DNA from: Azonexus sp.
GTDB taxonomy: Bacteria > Pseudomonadota > Gammaproteobacteria > Burkholderiales > Rhodocyclaceae
Reading direction: 5' to 3'
DNA: 23,957 bases
Assembly: GCA_031285115.1 (NCBI GenBank)
Contig: JAITWU010000100.1
Coordinates: 1 to 23,957, forward strand
In this document: positions 8,418 to 16,525 of the stretch, piece after piece
Layout of the letters: the number at the start of each line of letters is the position of its first letter
Position numbering within the stretch: the stretch's first letter is position 1
Notes under the pieces: generated by a model
What the model was told of the DNA's origin: nothing
Databases searched by the model: none
Seen by the model: the letters and a program-made list of their open reading frames with translations, nothing else
Made by a program: the position numbers and the translations under genes

Positions 8418-9722
8418 ATGAAACTCAAGTGCATTGCTTTGGCTGTTTCGCTGCTTGCGGCGGGGGCGTCTTTCGCCGCCACCGACGCCGACGTGGACAA
8501 CAGCTTTCAACCCTACAAAAAGGGCTTTCCCACGGTTGCCGGGTTGAGCGCCGGAACCACCATCAACAAGAGCAACGTCGAACAGTTCAAGGACGCCTTC
8601 GACCCCGGCCTCTACGAGATGGTCAAGGATGGCTGGGTGGACATCAACGTCGCCGCCAGCACCGATTTCCCGCAGCCCAAGGCTTATATCGAAGCGACCC
8701 GGAAAAATCTCGGCAAGGTCAAGCTCGGGGCCAACAACGGCGACCTCGAAGGCTACGCGGCGGGCCGTCCCTTCCCGGAAGAGCCGGATCTCAAAGACCC
8801 GCGGGCGGGCGAAAAACTCGCCTGGAATTTCAAATACGGCGCCAACTACGGCGATTCGGGCGCTATCTACCCGTTCTACTGGCGCTACCGCAACGCCGCC
8901 ACCGGCCAGATCGAGCGCACCATCAAGTTCGAGTTCCACTTTCTCAACCTGATGCACCGGGTCGAGCAAGCGCCGATTCCTGAAATCACGCCCAATCCGT
9001 CAAAAATTTACCGTGGCACCTACGCCAAGGTCTATGAACCGGCGGAACTGAAAAACACCCAACTTTTGATCCAGCGTTTCGACGACGATCAAAAGCTGGA
9101 TGACGCCTACCTCTACCTCGGCTTCCAGCGCCGCGTCCGCCGTCTGGCGACGGGGCAGACGACCGACGCCTTCCTCGGCTCGGACATGATGATCGAAGAC
9201 TTTGAAGGCTATAACGGCCGCGTCTCGGACATGAAGTGGGCGTACAAAGGCGTCAAAAACATCCTCGTGCCCTTCTTCAACCACAACGAACAGATGCATC
9301 TGACCGATGAATACAAGGAATCCGACGGCTACAAGTTCGTCGATTTCCACGGTCGCGGCAACTGTATGCCGAATGTCACCTACCAGTTGCGCAAGGCTTA
9401 CGTGCTGGAGGCGACGCCGGTCAACCCGAACCATCCGATGAGCAAGAAGGTGATGTATCTCGACAGCCAGACCATGTATCCGGGCCGGGTTGTCATTTAC
9501 GACCGCAAGGGCGCGTTGTGGAAGAACTTCACCATCGGCAAGTCGCACCCCGATCACCACCTGCCGGGCAACAAGGGCAGCAATGTGTCGCTCGACGACT
9601 CCTTCTCGCAAGTCGATATGCAGGCCATGCACTGCACGACCGGCCAGTTCAAGACGCATATCGACGCCAAGTTGAATCCGCCCGGACTCTTCCAGGTGCA
9701 GAACATGCGCGGCGGCGATTGA
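8418..9722 (+). CDS. DUF1329-family periplasmic/outer-membrane-associated protein
   Basis: The 434-residue protein has a clear Sec signal peptide (MKLKCIALAV with predicted cleavage after ASFA, residue 20). The mature part matches DUF1329, recognisable from the early segment with DPGLYEMVKDGW and the VNPNHPMSKKVMYLDSQT region. DUF1329 proteins are predicted to have a lipoprotein-carrier-like (LolB/LolA-type) fold with a hydrophobic cavity. They are nearly always encoded beside DUF1302, as here with an 18-base gap. The working idea is a periplasmic shuttle handing a hydrophobic molecule between the barrel and the RND permease. No enzyme motif is visible. The next gene is 89 bases on, across two hairpins, which may mark a boundary in expression level within the operon. 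Confidence 0.88.
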   Translation: MKLKCIALAVSLLAAGASFAATDADVDNSFQPYKKGFPTVAGLSAGTTINKSNVEQFKDAFDPGLYEMVKDGWVDINVAASTDFPQPKAYIEATRKNLGKVKLGANNGDLEGYAAGRPFPEEPDLKDPRAGEKLAWNFKYGANYGDSGAIYPFYWRYRNAATGQIERTIKFEFHFLNLMHRVEQAPIPEITPNPSKIYRGTYAKVYEPAELKNTQLLIQRFDDDQKLDDAYLYLGFQRRVRRLATGQTTDAFLGSDMMIEDFEGYNGRVSDMKWAYKGVKNILVPFFNHNEQMHLTDEYKESDGYKFVDFHGRGNCMPNVTYQLRKAYVLEATPVNPNHPMSKKVMYLDSQTMYPGRVVIYDRKGALWKNFTIGKSHPDHHLPGNKGSNVSLDDSFSQVDMQAMHCTTGQFKTHIDAKLNPPGLFQVQNMRGGD

Positions 9723-9767
9723 GCGGTCGGGTCAGACCGCCGGGGGCAGGGCGCTGCGCCTTGCCCC
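9723..9767 (+). other. Two tandem intercistronic hairpins between transport and hydroxylase genes
   Basis: Directly after the DUF1329 stop there is GCGGTC (9723-9728) with GACCGC (9735-9740). It is followed at once by GGGGCAGGGC (9743-9752) pairing with GCCTTGCCCC (9758-9767), allowing one G-T pair. There is no T-tract, so this is not an intrinsic terminator. mRNA processing, 3'-end protection or partial attenuation are possible roles. Confidence 0.55.
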
Positions 9768-9810
9768 GCCGGAGATCCGGTTTCACCCCCTGATTTGAAC
9801 AGGAACAGTC

Positions 9811-10683
9811 ATGGCTTTACAGAATTTGAAAGATTTTCATCGACCGGACGCCATCGAGGATGTTCTCGCCCTGCTCGGCAAGGACGAGGAAACCCTGATC
9901 CTCGCGGGCGGCACCTTCCTGCGCGGGCTGGAAGCGCGCGGCCTGTTGAGCGGCGTCGAGGCGCTGGTCGATATTCGCCGCGTCGGCCTCGATAAAGTCG
10001 TCGCCGACAACAACGGCATCAAGGCTGGCGCTGCCGTCACCTTCACCAGACTGCGCGGCGTCGTGGCGAGGCAACAGGAAGCGTGGCTGGGCGGGCTGGC
10101 CGATGCCCTCGACCGCCCGCCGGTGCAAGTTCGCAACGTCGCCACCGTGGGCGGCTGCATCGCCGCCGCCTGCCCGTTTTTCGACGTGCCGACGGCCCTG
10201 CTCGCCCTCGATGCCGAACTCACCATCCGCAGCAGCGACGGCGAGCGGCATTTGCCCCTGCCGGAACTGTTTGACGGCCTCTTTGCCAATACCCTCGAAC
10301 CCGGCGAATTCATCACCGAAGTCAGCCTCCCCCGCCCGCCCGGCAATGCCGCCGGAGCCTTCCTCAAACTTGAAGCGACCGCCAACGATCTGGCTATTGT
10401 CAATGTGGCGACGCAACTGAGCATCGACGCCAACCGCGTCTGCACCCGCGCCTGTGTCGCGCTGGGCGGCGGCGTGGCCGATACGGCTGTCCGTTCTGCC
10501 GCAGCCGAAACCATTCTCGTCGGCTCGCGGCTCGATGCCGCCGCTTTGCAGGCGGCTGGCGAAGCCGTCATCAGCGACATCGACCCGATGTCGGATCACC
10601 GGGCCTCAGCCGCATACCGGCGGGCCGTAGCCAAAGTGATGACCCGGCGCGCCCTCGAACGCGCGGTGGCGCGTCTGGCTTGA
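9811..10683 (+). CDS. Xanthine-oxidase-family hydroxylase, FAD subunit (CoxM-like)
   Basis: The 290-residue product has the two FAD-pyrophosphate motifs of the CO dehydrogenase medium-subunit family: AGGTFL at 32-37, and TVGG at 112-115 followed by CPFFDVP. The C-terminal CO_deh_flav_C domain occupies about 175-285. It carries electrons from the iron-sulfur subunit to an external acceptor. The length and continuous sequence show none of the about 40-residue Cys-rich insertion that carries an extra [4Fe-4S] cluster in the beta subunit of 4-hydroxybenzoyl-CoA reductase, arguing against that enzyme. The gene order FAD, FeS, Mo is common for this family. It is last-base adjacent to the FeS gene, whose ATG lies 14 bases after its stop. 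Confidence 0.92.
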   Translation: MALQNLKDFHRPDAIEDVLALLGKDEETLILAGGTFLRGLEARGLLSGVEALVDIRRVGLDKVVADNNGIKAGAAVTFTRLRGVVARQQEAWLGGLADALDRPPVQVRNVATVGGCIAAACPFFDVPTALLALDAELTIRSSDGERHLPLPELFDGLFANTLEPGEFITEVSLPRPPGNAAGAFLKLEATANDLAIVNVATQLSIDANRVCTRACVALGGGVADTAVRSAAAETILVGSRLDAAALQAAGEAVISDIDPMSDHRASAAYRRAVAKVMTRRALERAVARLA

Positions 10684-10697
10684 GAAAGGATAAAAAC

Positions 10698-11168
10698 ATG
10701 AAGCAGATGATTACCCTCGAAGTGAACGGCGAGCGCCATGAGCTGGCCGTCGAAAAAGACGCCACCCTGCGCGACGTGCTGCACGACCAACTCAATCTCG
10801 ATGGCCCGAAAAAGGGCTGCGACACCGGTAGCTGCGGCTGTTGCACCGTCCATGTCGATGGTCTGGCCGTTTATTCCTGTATGCGCTACGCCGTCGCCTG
10901 CGATGGCGCCAAAGTTCTCACGGCGGAAGGCTTGTCGGCAGGCGCCGACCTGCATCCGATCCAGCAATCGTTCATCGACGCCGGGGCCGTCCAGTGCGGC
11001 TATTGCACCTGCGGCATGATGATGTCGGCCAAACAGTTGCTCGATGAAACGCCGCGCCCGGACGAGGAAGATATCCGCCACGCCATTGCTGGCAACCTCT
11101 GCCGCTGCACCGGCTACGCCAAGATCGTCGATGCCGTCAAGCTGGCGGCGGATCGTCTGGCGGGCTGA
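10698..11168 (+). CDS. Xanthine-oxidase-family hydroxylase, [2Fe-2S] subunit (CoxS-like)
   Basis: The 156-residue protein has both domains of the family. The plant-ferredoxin-like N-terminal domain binds one [2Fe-2S] cluster through Cys 41, 46, 49 and 61 ([10 protein letters not shown] and YSC). The helical C-terminal domain binds the second through Cys 100, 103, 135 and 137 (QCGYC and CRCTGY). It relays electrons from the molybdenum centre to the flavin. The ATG at 10698 is preferred over an in-frame TTG at 10680 because a GAAAGGA ribosome site sits just upstream of it and the product then begins with the family-typical [11 protein letters not shown]. All eight cluster ligands are present. 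It lies between the FAD and Mo subunit genes. Confidence 0.95.
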   Translation: MKQMITLEVNGERHELAVEKDATLRDVLHDQLNLDGPKKGCDTGSCGCCTVHVDGLAVYSCMRYAVACDGAKVLTAEGLSAGADLHPIQQSFIDAGAVQCGYCTCGMMMSAKQLLDETPRPDEEDIRHAIAGNLCRCTGYAKIVDAVKLAADRLAG

Positions 11169-11209
11169 CCCGGCTGCCCGCTACAAGCCAATTCTTCGGA
11201 GAATGAAAC

Positions 11210-13549
11210 ATGAATAGCAGGATGGATGTGGTCGGCCACAGCGTCGAACGGCCCGACGCCTTCGACAAGGTTACCGGCGGCAAAGGTTACCCGGTCAATG
11301 TCAGATTACCCGGCATGTTGCACGCCAAGATGTTGCGCAGCCCCTACCCGCACGCCCGCATCGTGCGCATCGACGCTTCGCGGGCCGAACAACTGCCCGG
11401 CGTCAAGGCCGTGCTGCTGCCCAAAGATGTGCCGCAGATCAAATTCTGCCCGGTCTTTTTTGTCCCGGCGGAAGCGCCGAGCATGGTTCTCGACTTTGAT
11501 GTCATGAACGGCGAAATCGTGCGCTACGTCGGCCAGCCGGTGGCGGCGGTGGCGGCCACGACGGCGGCAATCGCCGAAGCGGCGCTCGAACTGATCGACG
11601 TCGAATACGAAGCGCTGCCCGCCGTCTTCGACCCCGAAGAAGCCATGCAGCCGGGCGCGCCGCAATTGCATCCGAATTCGCCCAACAACATCGCCGTCAA
11701 TCCATCCTTTGTCGCCGGCGACATCGAACAGGGCTTTGCCGACGCCGACTTCATTTTTGAAGGCGTCTATGAAACCCAGCGCGTCCATACCTGCTATATG
11801 GAACCGCGCGTTTGCGTGGTCGATATGGATCGCCAGGACAACATCACTATCCACGTCACCACCCAGCATCTTTTCGGCACGCGGGAGAAACTCGCTTTTG
11901 CCCTCGGTCTGCCGGAAAGCAAGGTCAAAGTGGTCAAAGCCCCCTATATCGGCGGCGGCTTTGGCGGCAAGCTCGAACTGACCGCGATGGAGCCGGTGGC
12001 GGCGCTGCTCTCGAAGAAAACGGGCCGCCCGGTGCGCCTCGAACAGACGCGCCAGGAAGATTTCATCACCACCACGCGCAACCCGATCAAGGTCTACCTC
12101 AAAACCGGCGTCAAAAAAGACGGCTCCTTCACCGCCCGCTACGCCAAAAGCATTCTCGACTGCGGCGCCCACGCCACGCATGGCGCCGAAGTCATCAATG
12201 TGCACGGCGCGTTCGGCCTCTTTTTCAACTACCACGCGCCACACGCCAAGTGGGAAGGCTTCACCGTCTACACCAACAACATGATCGGCGGCGGCTATCG
12301 CGGCTATGGCGCGCCGCAGGGCAGCTTCGCCGTCGAATCGCAGATCGACGAAATCTGTACCAAGCTCGGCCTCGACCCGATTGAAATGCGCCTCAAAAAC
12401 GCCCGCAAACAAGGCGAGCCGCACCCGTTCAACCCGGCGTTCACGCTCTCCACCTACGGTCTGCCGGAATGCCTGCGTCAGGGCGCAGAAAAAATCGGCT
12501 GGACGGCGGCCATCGCCGCGCCCAAGAGCGAAGGCGCGAAAAAACGCGGCTTCGGCCTCGCCGTGCATCCGGTCTGGGTCAGCGGCTGCATGGGCTTTCC
12601 CGATATTTACGAGCACTCCGGCGCGATGATCAAGCTCAACCGCGACGGCACGGCGGATCTGGCGACCGCCTCGATGGACATCGGTTCCGGCCAGATCGTC
12701 ACCCTCTGCCAGATCGCCGCCGAAGAACTCGGCCTGCCCGCCGGGGCCGTGCGCATGAGCAGCCAGAGCGACACCGACAACGTGCCGTTCGATGCGCCAA
12801 CGCACGCCAGCCGCGTCACCTACTCCTCCGGCAACGCCGTCAAGACAGCGGCGGCGGCGGCGAAAAAGCGCCTCTTTGAAGTCGCGGCGACGATGATGGA
12901 AGTCAGCCCCGACGATCTCGAAGTCGCCAAAGGCGTCGTCAGCGTCAAGGGCGCGCCGGGCAAATCGGTGACGGTCGCCGAAGTCGCCCGCCGCGCCGAA
13001 TCGCCCTTCGTCCAGATGACGCCGGAAGGCCCGAAACCAACAACCATCGAAGAAAAAGGCACCATCATCGGCATGGCCAGCCTGTCGCCCAAATCGAACC
13101 CGACGCCCTGCGCCGCCCAGTTCGTCGAAGTCGAAGTCGATACCGAAACCGGCCAGGTCAGCGTCCTGCGCGCCGTCTACGCCCACGACATTGGCCGCGT
13201 CATCAACCCGGCGGCGGCGGAAGGCCAGATCGAAGGCGGCTTCCAGCAAGGCATGGGCTACGCCCTCATGGAAGAGATTCAATTCGACCCCGAAACCGGC
13301 GCTTGCCTGACCTCGGATTTTCTCGATTACAAAATCCCCACCGCCGTCGAAATGCCGCGCCAGATGGACAGCATCTTCATCGAAACCAACGAACCGACCG
13401 GCCCGTTCGGCGCCAAGAGCATCGGCGAATGCTGCGTCATCACCCCGGCCCCGGCCATCGCCAACGCCATCTACAACGCCATCGGCGTCCGCTTCACGCA
13501 ACTGCCGATCACTCCGGAGAAAATCCTGCGCGGCTTGGGCAAAATTTGA
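11210..13549 (+). CDS. Xanthine-oxidase-family hydroxylase, molybdenum-cofactor subunit (CoxL-like)
   Basis: The 779-residue catalytic subunit carries the aldehyde oxidase/xanthine dehydrogenase a/b hammerhead domain (about 20-130) and the molybdopterin-binding region (about 140-770). Visible motifs are GGGFGGK at 248-254, RGYGAPQ, and the active-site Glu at about 740 in KSIGE. This Glu is the general base that activates water at the molybdenum in the family. The CO dehydrogenase active-site loop with its characteristic Cys is not evident, so CO is unlikely. The reaction expected is hydroxylation or aldehyde oxidation of an aromatic, N-heterocyclic or other activated substrate using oxygen from water, suited to low-oxygen growth. 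The true substrate cannot be deduced. No XdhC-type maturation gene is in view. Confidence 0.92.
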   Translation: MNSRMDVVGHSVERPDAFDKVTGGKGYPVNVRLPGMLHAKMLRSPYPHARIVRIDASRAEQLPGVKAVLLPKDVPQIKFCPVFFVPAEAPSMVLDFDVMNGEIVRYVGQPVAAVAATTAAIAEAALELIDVEYEALPAVFDPEEAMQPGAPQLHPNSPNNIAVNPSFVAGDIEQGFADADFIFEGVYETQRVHTCYMEPRVCVVDMDRQDNITIHVTTQHLFGTREKLAFALGLPESKVKVVKAPYIGGGFGGKLELTAMEPVAALLSKKTGRPVRLEQTRQEDFITTTRNPIKVYLKTGVKKDGSFTARYAKSILDCGAHATHGAEVINVHGAFGLFFNYHAPHAKWEGFTVYTNNMIGGGYRGYGAPQGSFAVESQIDEICTKLGLDPIEMRLKNARKQGEPHPFNPAFTLSTYGLPECLRQGAEKIGWTAAIAAPKSEGAKKRGFGLAVHPVWVSGCMGFPDIYEHSGAMIKLNRDGTADLATASMDIGSGQIVTLCQIAAEELGLPAGAVRMSSQSDTDNVPFDAPTHASRVTYSSGNAVKTAAAAAKKRLFEVAATMMEVSPDDLEVAKGVVSVKGAPGKSVTVAEVARRAESPFVQMTPEGPKPTTIEEKGTIIGMASLSPKSNPTPCAAQFVEVEVDTETGQVSVLRAVYAHDIGRVINPAAAEGQIEGGFQQGMGYALMEEIQFDPETGACLTSDFLDYKIPTAVEMPRQMDSIFIETNEPTGPFGAKSIGECCVITPAPAIANAIYNAIGVRFTQLPITPEKILRGLGKI

Positions 13550-13578
13550 CCCCATCGCTGACACGCAAGGCTCGATTA

Positions 13579-13604
13579 CCCCTCGCTCCCAAGGGGGCGA
13601 GGGG
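13579..13604. repeat. GC-rich palindromic intergenic repeat (copy 1)
   Basis: CCCCTCGCTCCC at 13579-13590 and GGGGGCGAGGGG at 13593-13604 form a 12-bp hairpin with one T-G pair and a 2-base spacer. The same core with flanking GCTT recurs in longer form at 15088-15202 and 22750-22880. It belongs to the GC-rich intergenic palindromes widespread in proteobacterial genomes. Located just after the molybdenum-subunit stop codon. Confidence 0.7.
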
Positions 13605-13664
13605 CTTCTACGCCAATACCCGCGATGAAGCGCCAGCTCTTTTTTGATAACTCTCCTGTAGTAA

Positions 13665-13681
13665 TGGAGCATTCCGCTCCA
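13665..13681. other. Small hairpin in the convergent intergenic region
   Basis: TGGAGC at 13665-13670 pairs with GCTCCA at 13676-13681 around a 5-base loop. It has no convincing T-tract. It lies just before the stronger terminator and may be part of a compound 3'-end structure. Confidence 0.35.
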
Positions 13682-13686
13682 CTTTG

Positions 13687-13728
13687 AAATCCCGGCGACC
13701 GCGTTAGCGGAAGCTGGGATTTTTTTTG
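13687..13728 (+). terminator. Intrinsic terminator after the hydroxylase operon
   Basis: AAATCCCGGC at 13687-13696 pairs with GCTGGGATTT at 13713-13722 with one mismatch-type pair. An inner CCGC/GCGG hairpin with a GTTA loop sits at 13699-13710, and an uninterrupted T-run continues to about 13727. It terminates plus-strand transcription from the seven-gene run. Confidence 0.85.
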
Positions 13729-13850
13729 GCCTGGCCCGTTCATTCCATTTCCAGATCAAACGATTACTTTGTCGACTTCGCTTGCCGTGCGATAGCACTG
13801 TCTGCGCTTCGTCTTCGCGTACTCGCTTGATCTGAAAATGGAATCAGGCC
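13728..13850. repeat. 123-bp imperfect inverted-repeat element
   Basis: Arms at 13742-13759 (ATTCCATTTCCAGATCAA) and 13827-13844 match as inverted repeats at 17 of 18 positions. Outer GGCCTG (13728-13733) and CAGGCC (13845-13850) extend the symmetry. The 67-base centre contains a perfect GTGC-GATA-GCAC hairpin at 13787-13798. It has no coding potential. The design resembles small non-autonomous palindromic elements (MITE-like) of betaproteobacteria. It may also act as a terminator for the convergent minus-strand genes. With the adjoining structures it accounts for most of the 317-base gene-free gap (13550-13866). Confidence 0.7.
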
Positions 13851-13866
13851 CTGCCAGGAGCACCGC

Positions 13867-15273
13867 TCAGATCACCCCTTCAGCGCGCAAATGCGCGATT
13901 GCCGCCGCATCCATACCGAGCGTTCCAGCCAGTACATCCGCCGTATGCTCGCCGAGCATTGGCGGTGGCAGACGGTAGTCGACCGGTGTGGCCGACAGCC
14001 GCATCGGGTTGGCGACTTGCGGGATGCTGCCGACCAGCGGGTGCGGCAAAGTCACTTTGAGGCCGCGCGATTGCACTTGCGGGTCGGCGAAAACGTCGGC
14101 CAGGGTGTTGATCGGGCCGCAGGGGACGGCTTTGGCTTCGAGCGCGGCGATCCAGTCGGCGGTGCGGCGTTCGATGGTGTATTTTTTGAGCAGCGGGATG
14201 AGGCTGTCGCGGTTTTCCACCCGCGCCCGGTTGGTGGCGTAGCGGGCGTCGGCGGCGAGTTCGGGCGCGCCTGCTTCGGCGCAGAAGCGGGCGAACTGGC
14301 CGTCGTTGCCGATGGCGAGGATCATGTAGCCGTCGGCGGTGGGGAAGTCCTGATACGGCACGATGTTGGGGTGGGCGTTGCCGAGCCGTTGCGGACTTTG
14401 CCCGGTGGCGAGGTAATTCATCGCCTGGTTGGCGAGGCAGGCAATTTGCACGTCGAGCAGGGCGAGGTCGATGTACTGCCCGGCCCCGCTCTTTTCGCGC
14501 CAGGCGAGCGCCGCGAGCACGGCGTTGGCGGCGTAGAGGCCGGTCAGGATGTCGGTCAGGGCGACGCCGACCTTGATCGGCCCGCCGCCTTCCTCGCCGT
14601 CGGGGCGGCCAGTGATGCTCATCAGGCCGCCGAGGCCCTGAATGAGAAAGTCGTAACCGGCGCGCGGCGCATAGGGGCCGTCCTGACCAAAGCCGGTGAT
14701 GGAGCAATAGACGAGGCGCGGGTTCACCGCCCGCAGCCCGTCATAGTCCAGCCCGTACTGCTTTAAGCCGCCGACCTTGAAATTTTCCAGCACCACATCC
14801 GATTGCGCGGCCAGTTGCTTGACCAGTTCCTGCCCCTCTGGCCGGGTGATGTCGATGGTGATGGAACGTTTGTTGCGGTTGGCGCAGAGGTAATAGGCGG
14901 CGATGGCGGTGGTTTCGCCCTGCTCGTCCTTGAGCCAGGGCGGCCCCCAACTGCGGGTGTCGTCGCCCGCGCCGGGGCGCTCGACCTTGATCACATCGGC
15001 GCCCAGATCAGCCAGCAACTGCCCGGCCCACGGCCCGGCAAGGACGCGCGAGAGATCGAGGACGCGAATGTGGGAGAGCGCTCCGGAAAAGCCCCTCTCC
15101 CCTTGAGGGAGAGGGGTTGGGGAGAGGGGTTGCGTACCGCTGAGCTTTTTCTGAGCCGCCGCACCCCTCTCCCTCTTTCCCTCTCCATCAAGGGTAGAGG
15201 GACGGTCGCGCCGAGCAGGCTGATACCTATGACTCCCATGCGAAATACCCAAAATAGTCTGATTATTTAGCAC
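13867..15273 (-). CDS. Family III (CaiB/BaiF) CoA-transferase, probable glutarate CoA-transferase; N-terminus disturbed by repeat
   Basis: The conserved body is about 406 residues, the normal family length, beginning SGALSHIRVLDLSRVLAG. It has the nucleotide-binding start (LADLGADVIKVE) and the catalytic Asp of the IDLALLD motif. In this locus, just downstream of glutaryl-CoA dehydrogenase and near a divergent LysR gene, the likely reaction is glutarate to glutaryl-CoA with succinyl-CoA or another donor. The start is odd. Where an ATG is expected (15088-15090) the sequence is TTT, the edge of a GC-rich repeat. The frame stays open through the repeat to a GTG at 15273 with an AAGGA ribosome site, adding a 62-residue low-complexity extension. 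Either that GTG is used or the gene is impaired. It starts 23 bases after the gcdH stop. Confidence 0.85.
   Translation of the reverse strand: MLNNQTILGISHGSHRYQPARRDRPSTLDGEGKRERGAAAQKKLSGTQPLSPTPLPQGERGFSGALSHIRVLDLSRVLAGPWAGQLLADLGADVIKVERPGAGDDTRSWGPPWLKDEQGETTAIAAYYLCANRNKRSITIDITRPEGQELVKQLAAQSDVVLENFKVGGLKQYGLDYDGLRAVNPRLVYCSITGFGQDGPYAPRAGYDFLIQGLGGLMSITGRPDGEEGGGPIKVGVALTDILTGLYAANAVLAALAWREKSGAGQYIDLALLDVQIACLANQAMNYLATGQSPQRLGNAHPNIVPYQDFPTADGYMILAIGNDGQFARFCAEAGAPELAADARYATNRARVENRDSLIPLLKKYTIERRTADWIAALEAKAVPCGPINTLADVFADPQVQSRGLKVTLPHPLVGSIPQVANPMRLSATPVDYRLPPPMLGEHTADVLAGTLGMDAAAIAHLRAEGVI
15088..15202. repeat. GC-rich palindromic repeat (copy 2) overlapping the CoA-transferase 5' end
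   Basis: It starts with AAAGCCCC at 15088-15095 and contains the hairpin CCCCTCTCCC (15092-15101) with GGGAGAGGGG (15107-15116). A spacer follows, then a second CT-rich/AG-rich palindromic part ending near 15202 (CCCTCT pairing with AGAGGG). The two-hairpin design parallels the copy between napA and napG. Read on the minus strand it encodes the SPTPLPQGERG-type string often seen when such repeats are translated. Confidence 0.7.
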
Positions 15274-15296
15274 CTATATTCCTTGTTCCAATGAAA

Positions 15297-16484
15297 TCAA
15301 TTGGCGAAAGCGGCAAGCCCGGTGATGGCGCGGCCCAGAATCAGGGCGTGGATGTCATGCGTGCCTTCGTAGGTATTGACGACTTCGAGATTGACCAGAT
15401 GGCGGGCGACGCAGAATTCGTCGGAAATGCCGTTGCCGCCGAGCATGTCGCGGGCCGTGCGGGCAATGTCGAGGGCCTTGCCGCAGGAATTGCGCTTGAC
15501 GATGGAGGTGATTTCCACCGGCGCGATGCCTTCGTCCTTCATGCGACCAACGCGCAGACAGGTTTGCAGGCCGAGGGTGATTTCGGTCAACATGTCGGCG
15601 AGTTTTTTCTGGATCAACTGATTGGCGGCCAGCGGGCGAGCGAACTGCTTTCTGTCGAGCGTGTATTGGCGGGCCGTCTCGTAACAGGCTTCCGCCGCGC
15701 CGAGCGCCCCCCAGGCGATGCCGTAGCGGGCTGAATTGAGGCAGGTGAACGGCCCTTTCAAGCCGCGCACGGTGGGGAAGGCGTTTTCTTCCGGGCAGAA
15801 AACCTCGTCCATGACGATTTCGCCGGTAATCGAGGCGCGCAGGCCGACCTTGCCGTGAATGGCCGGGGCGGAAAGCCCTTTCCAGCCCTTTTCGAGCACG
15901 AAACCGCGAATCTCACCGGCGTCATCCTTGGCCCAAACCACAAACACATCGGCAATCGGGCTGTTGGTAATCCACATCTTGCTGCCGGACAGGCTGTAGC
16001 CGCCATCCACCTTACGCGCCCGCGTCACCATGCTGCCGGGGTCGGAGCCGTGATTCGGCTCGGTCAGACCAAAGCAGCCGACCCATTCGCCGCTGGCGAG
16101 TTTGGGCAGGTATTTCTGCTTTTGCGCTTCGCTGGCGAATTCATTGATCGGCACCATGACCAGCGAGCTTTGCACGCTCATCATCGAACGGTAGCCGGAA
16201 TCGACCCGCTCGACCTCGCGGGCGATCAAGCCGTAACTGACGTAGTTGAGGCCCGCACCGCCGTACTGCTCGGGAATGGTCGGGCCGAGCAGGCCGAGTT
16301 CGCCCATTTCGCTGAAAATGGCGCGGTCGGTGCGCTCGTGGCGGAAAGCCTCCTGCACGCGCGGCAGCAGTTTTTCCTGACTGTAAGCGCGGGCGCTGTC
16401 CTTCACCATGCGCTCGACGTCGCTCAGTTGAAATTCCAGCAGCAGCGGATCTTCGTGATTGAATGTCGCCTTGTTCGATGCCAT
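15297..16484 (-). CDS. gcdH: Glutaryl-CoA dehydrogenase
   Basis: The 395-residue flavoprotein has full acyl-CoA dehydrogenase length and domain order. It carries the glutaryl-CoA dehydrogenase hallmarks: the substrate-carboxylate Arg at 99 in [14 protein letters not shown], and the catalytic base Glu 373 in [20 protein letters not shown]. These match the well-studied human enzyme closely. It oxidises and decarboxylates glutaryl-CoA to crotonyl-CoA, passing electrons to ETF. The ATG at 16484 follows a GAGGAGGAA ribosome site. Downstream, 23 bases on, is a family III CoA-transferase that would supply glutaryl-CoA; upstream and divergent is a LysR regulator. This is the gcdR/gcdH/gcdG layout known from Pseudomonas. 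It can serve glutarate, lysine or anaerobic aromatic breakdown. Confidence 0.95.
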   Translation of the reverse strand: MASNKATFNHEDPLLLEFQLSDVERMVKDSARAYSQEKLLPRVQEAFRHERTDRAIFSEMGELGLLGPTIPEQYGGAGLNYVSYGLIAREVERVDSGYRSMMSVQSSLVMVPINEFASEAQKQKYLPKLASGEWVGCFGLTEPNHGSDPGSMVTRARKVDGGYSLSGSKMWITNSPIADVFVVWAKDDAGEIRGFVLEKGWKGLSAPAIHGKVGLRASITGEIVMDEVFCPEENAFPTVRGLKGPFTCLNSARYGIAWGALGAAEACYETARQYTLDRKQFARPLAANQLIQKKLADMLTEITLGLQTCLRVGRMKDEGIAPVEITSIVKRNSCGKALDIARTARDMLGGNGISDEFCVARHLVNLEVVNTYEGTHDIHALILGRAITGLAAFAN

Positions 16485-16525
16485 GTCGGGTTCCTCCTCG
16501 GTTCGGTTGAAAGTGAATCGAGCGC

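Noticed and set aside
6759-8969. A 736-codon open frame on the minus strand opposite the DUF1302/DUF1329 genes
   Set aside because: It spans two well-supported plus-strand genes and their junction, has no domain signature, and is an antisense shadow of GC-rich codons.
9811-13549. Identification as 4-hydroxybenzoyl-CoA reductase
   Set aside because: The FAD subunit has no extra Cys-rich insertion for a [4Fe-4S] cluster between the TVGG motif and the C-terminal domain, so only a general family call is made.
9811-13549. Identification as aerobic CO dehydrogenase
   Set aside because: The subunit layout is shared, but the characteristic CoxL active-site loop with its Cys was not seen in the molybdenum subunit.
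13579-13604. A CRISPR repeat or array
   Set aside because: The palindromic copies are not regularly spaced, have no unique spacers of constant length, and no cas genes are present.
11306-13798. An 830-codon open frame on the minus strand opposite the molybdenum subunit gene
   Set aside because: Its translation is Asp/Gly/His/Ala-rich with no recognisable domain, and it mirrors the codon bias of a GC-rich gene that clearly encodes a known protein on the other strand.
15171-15239. An alternative ATG at 15239 as the CoA-transferase start
   Set aside because: It is in a different frame from the conserved CoA-transferase body and reads into repeat-derived sequence, so it cannot start this protein without a frameshift.
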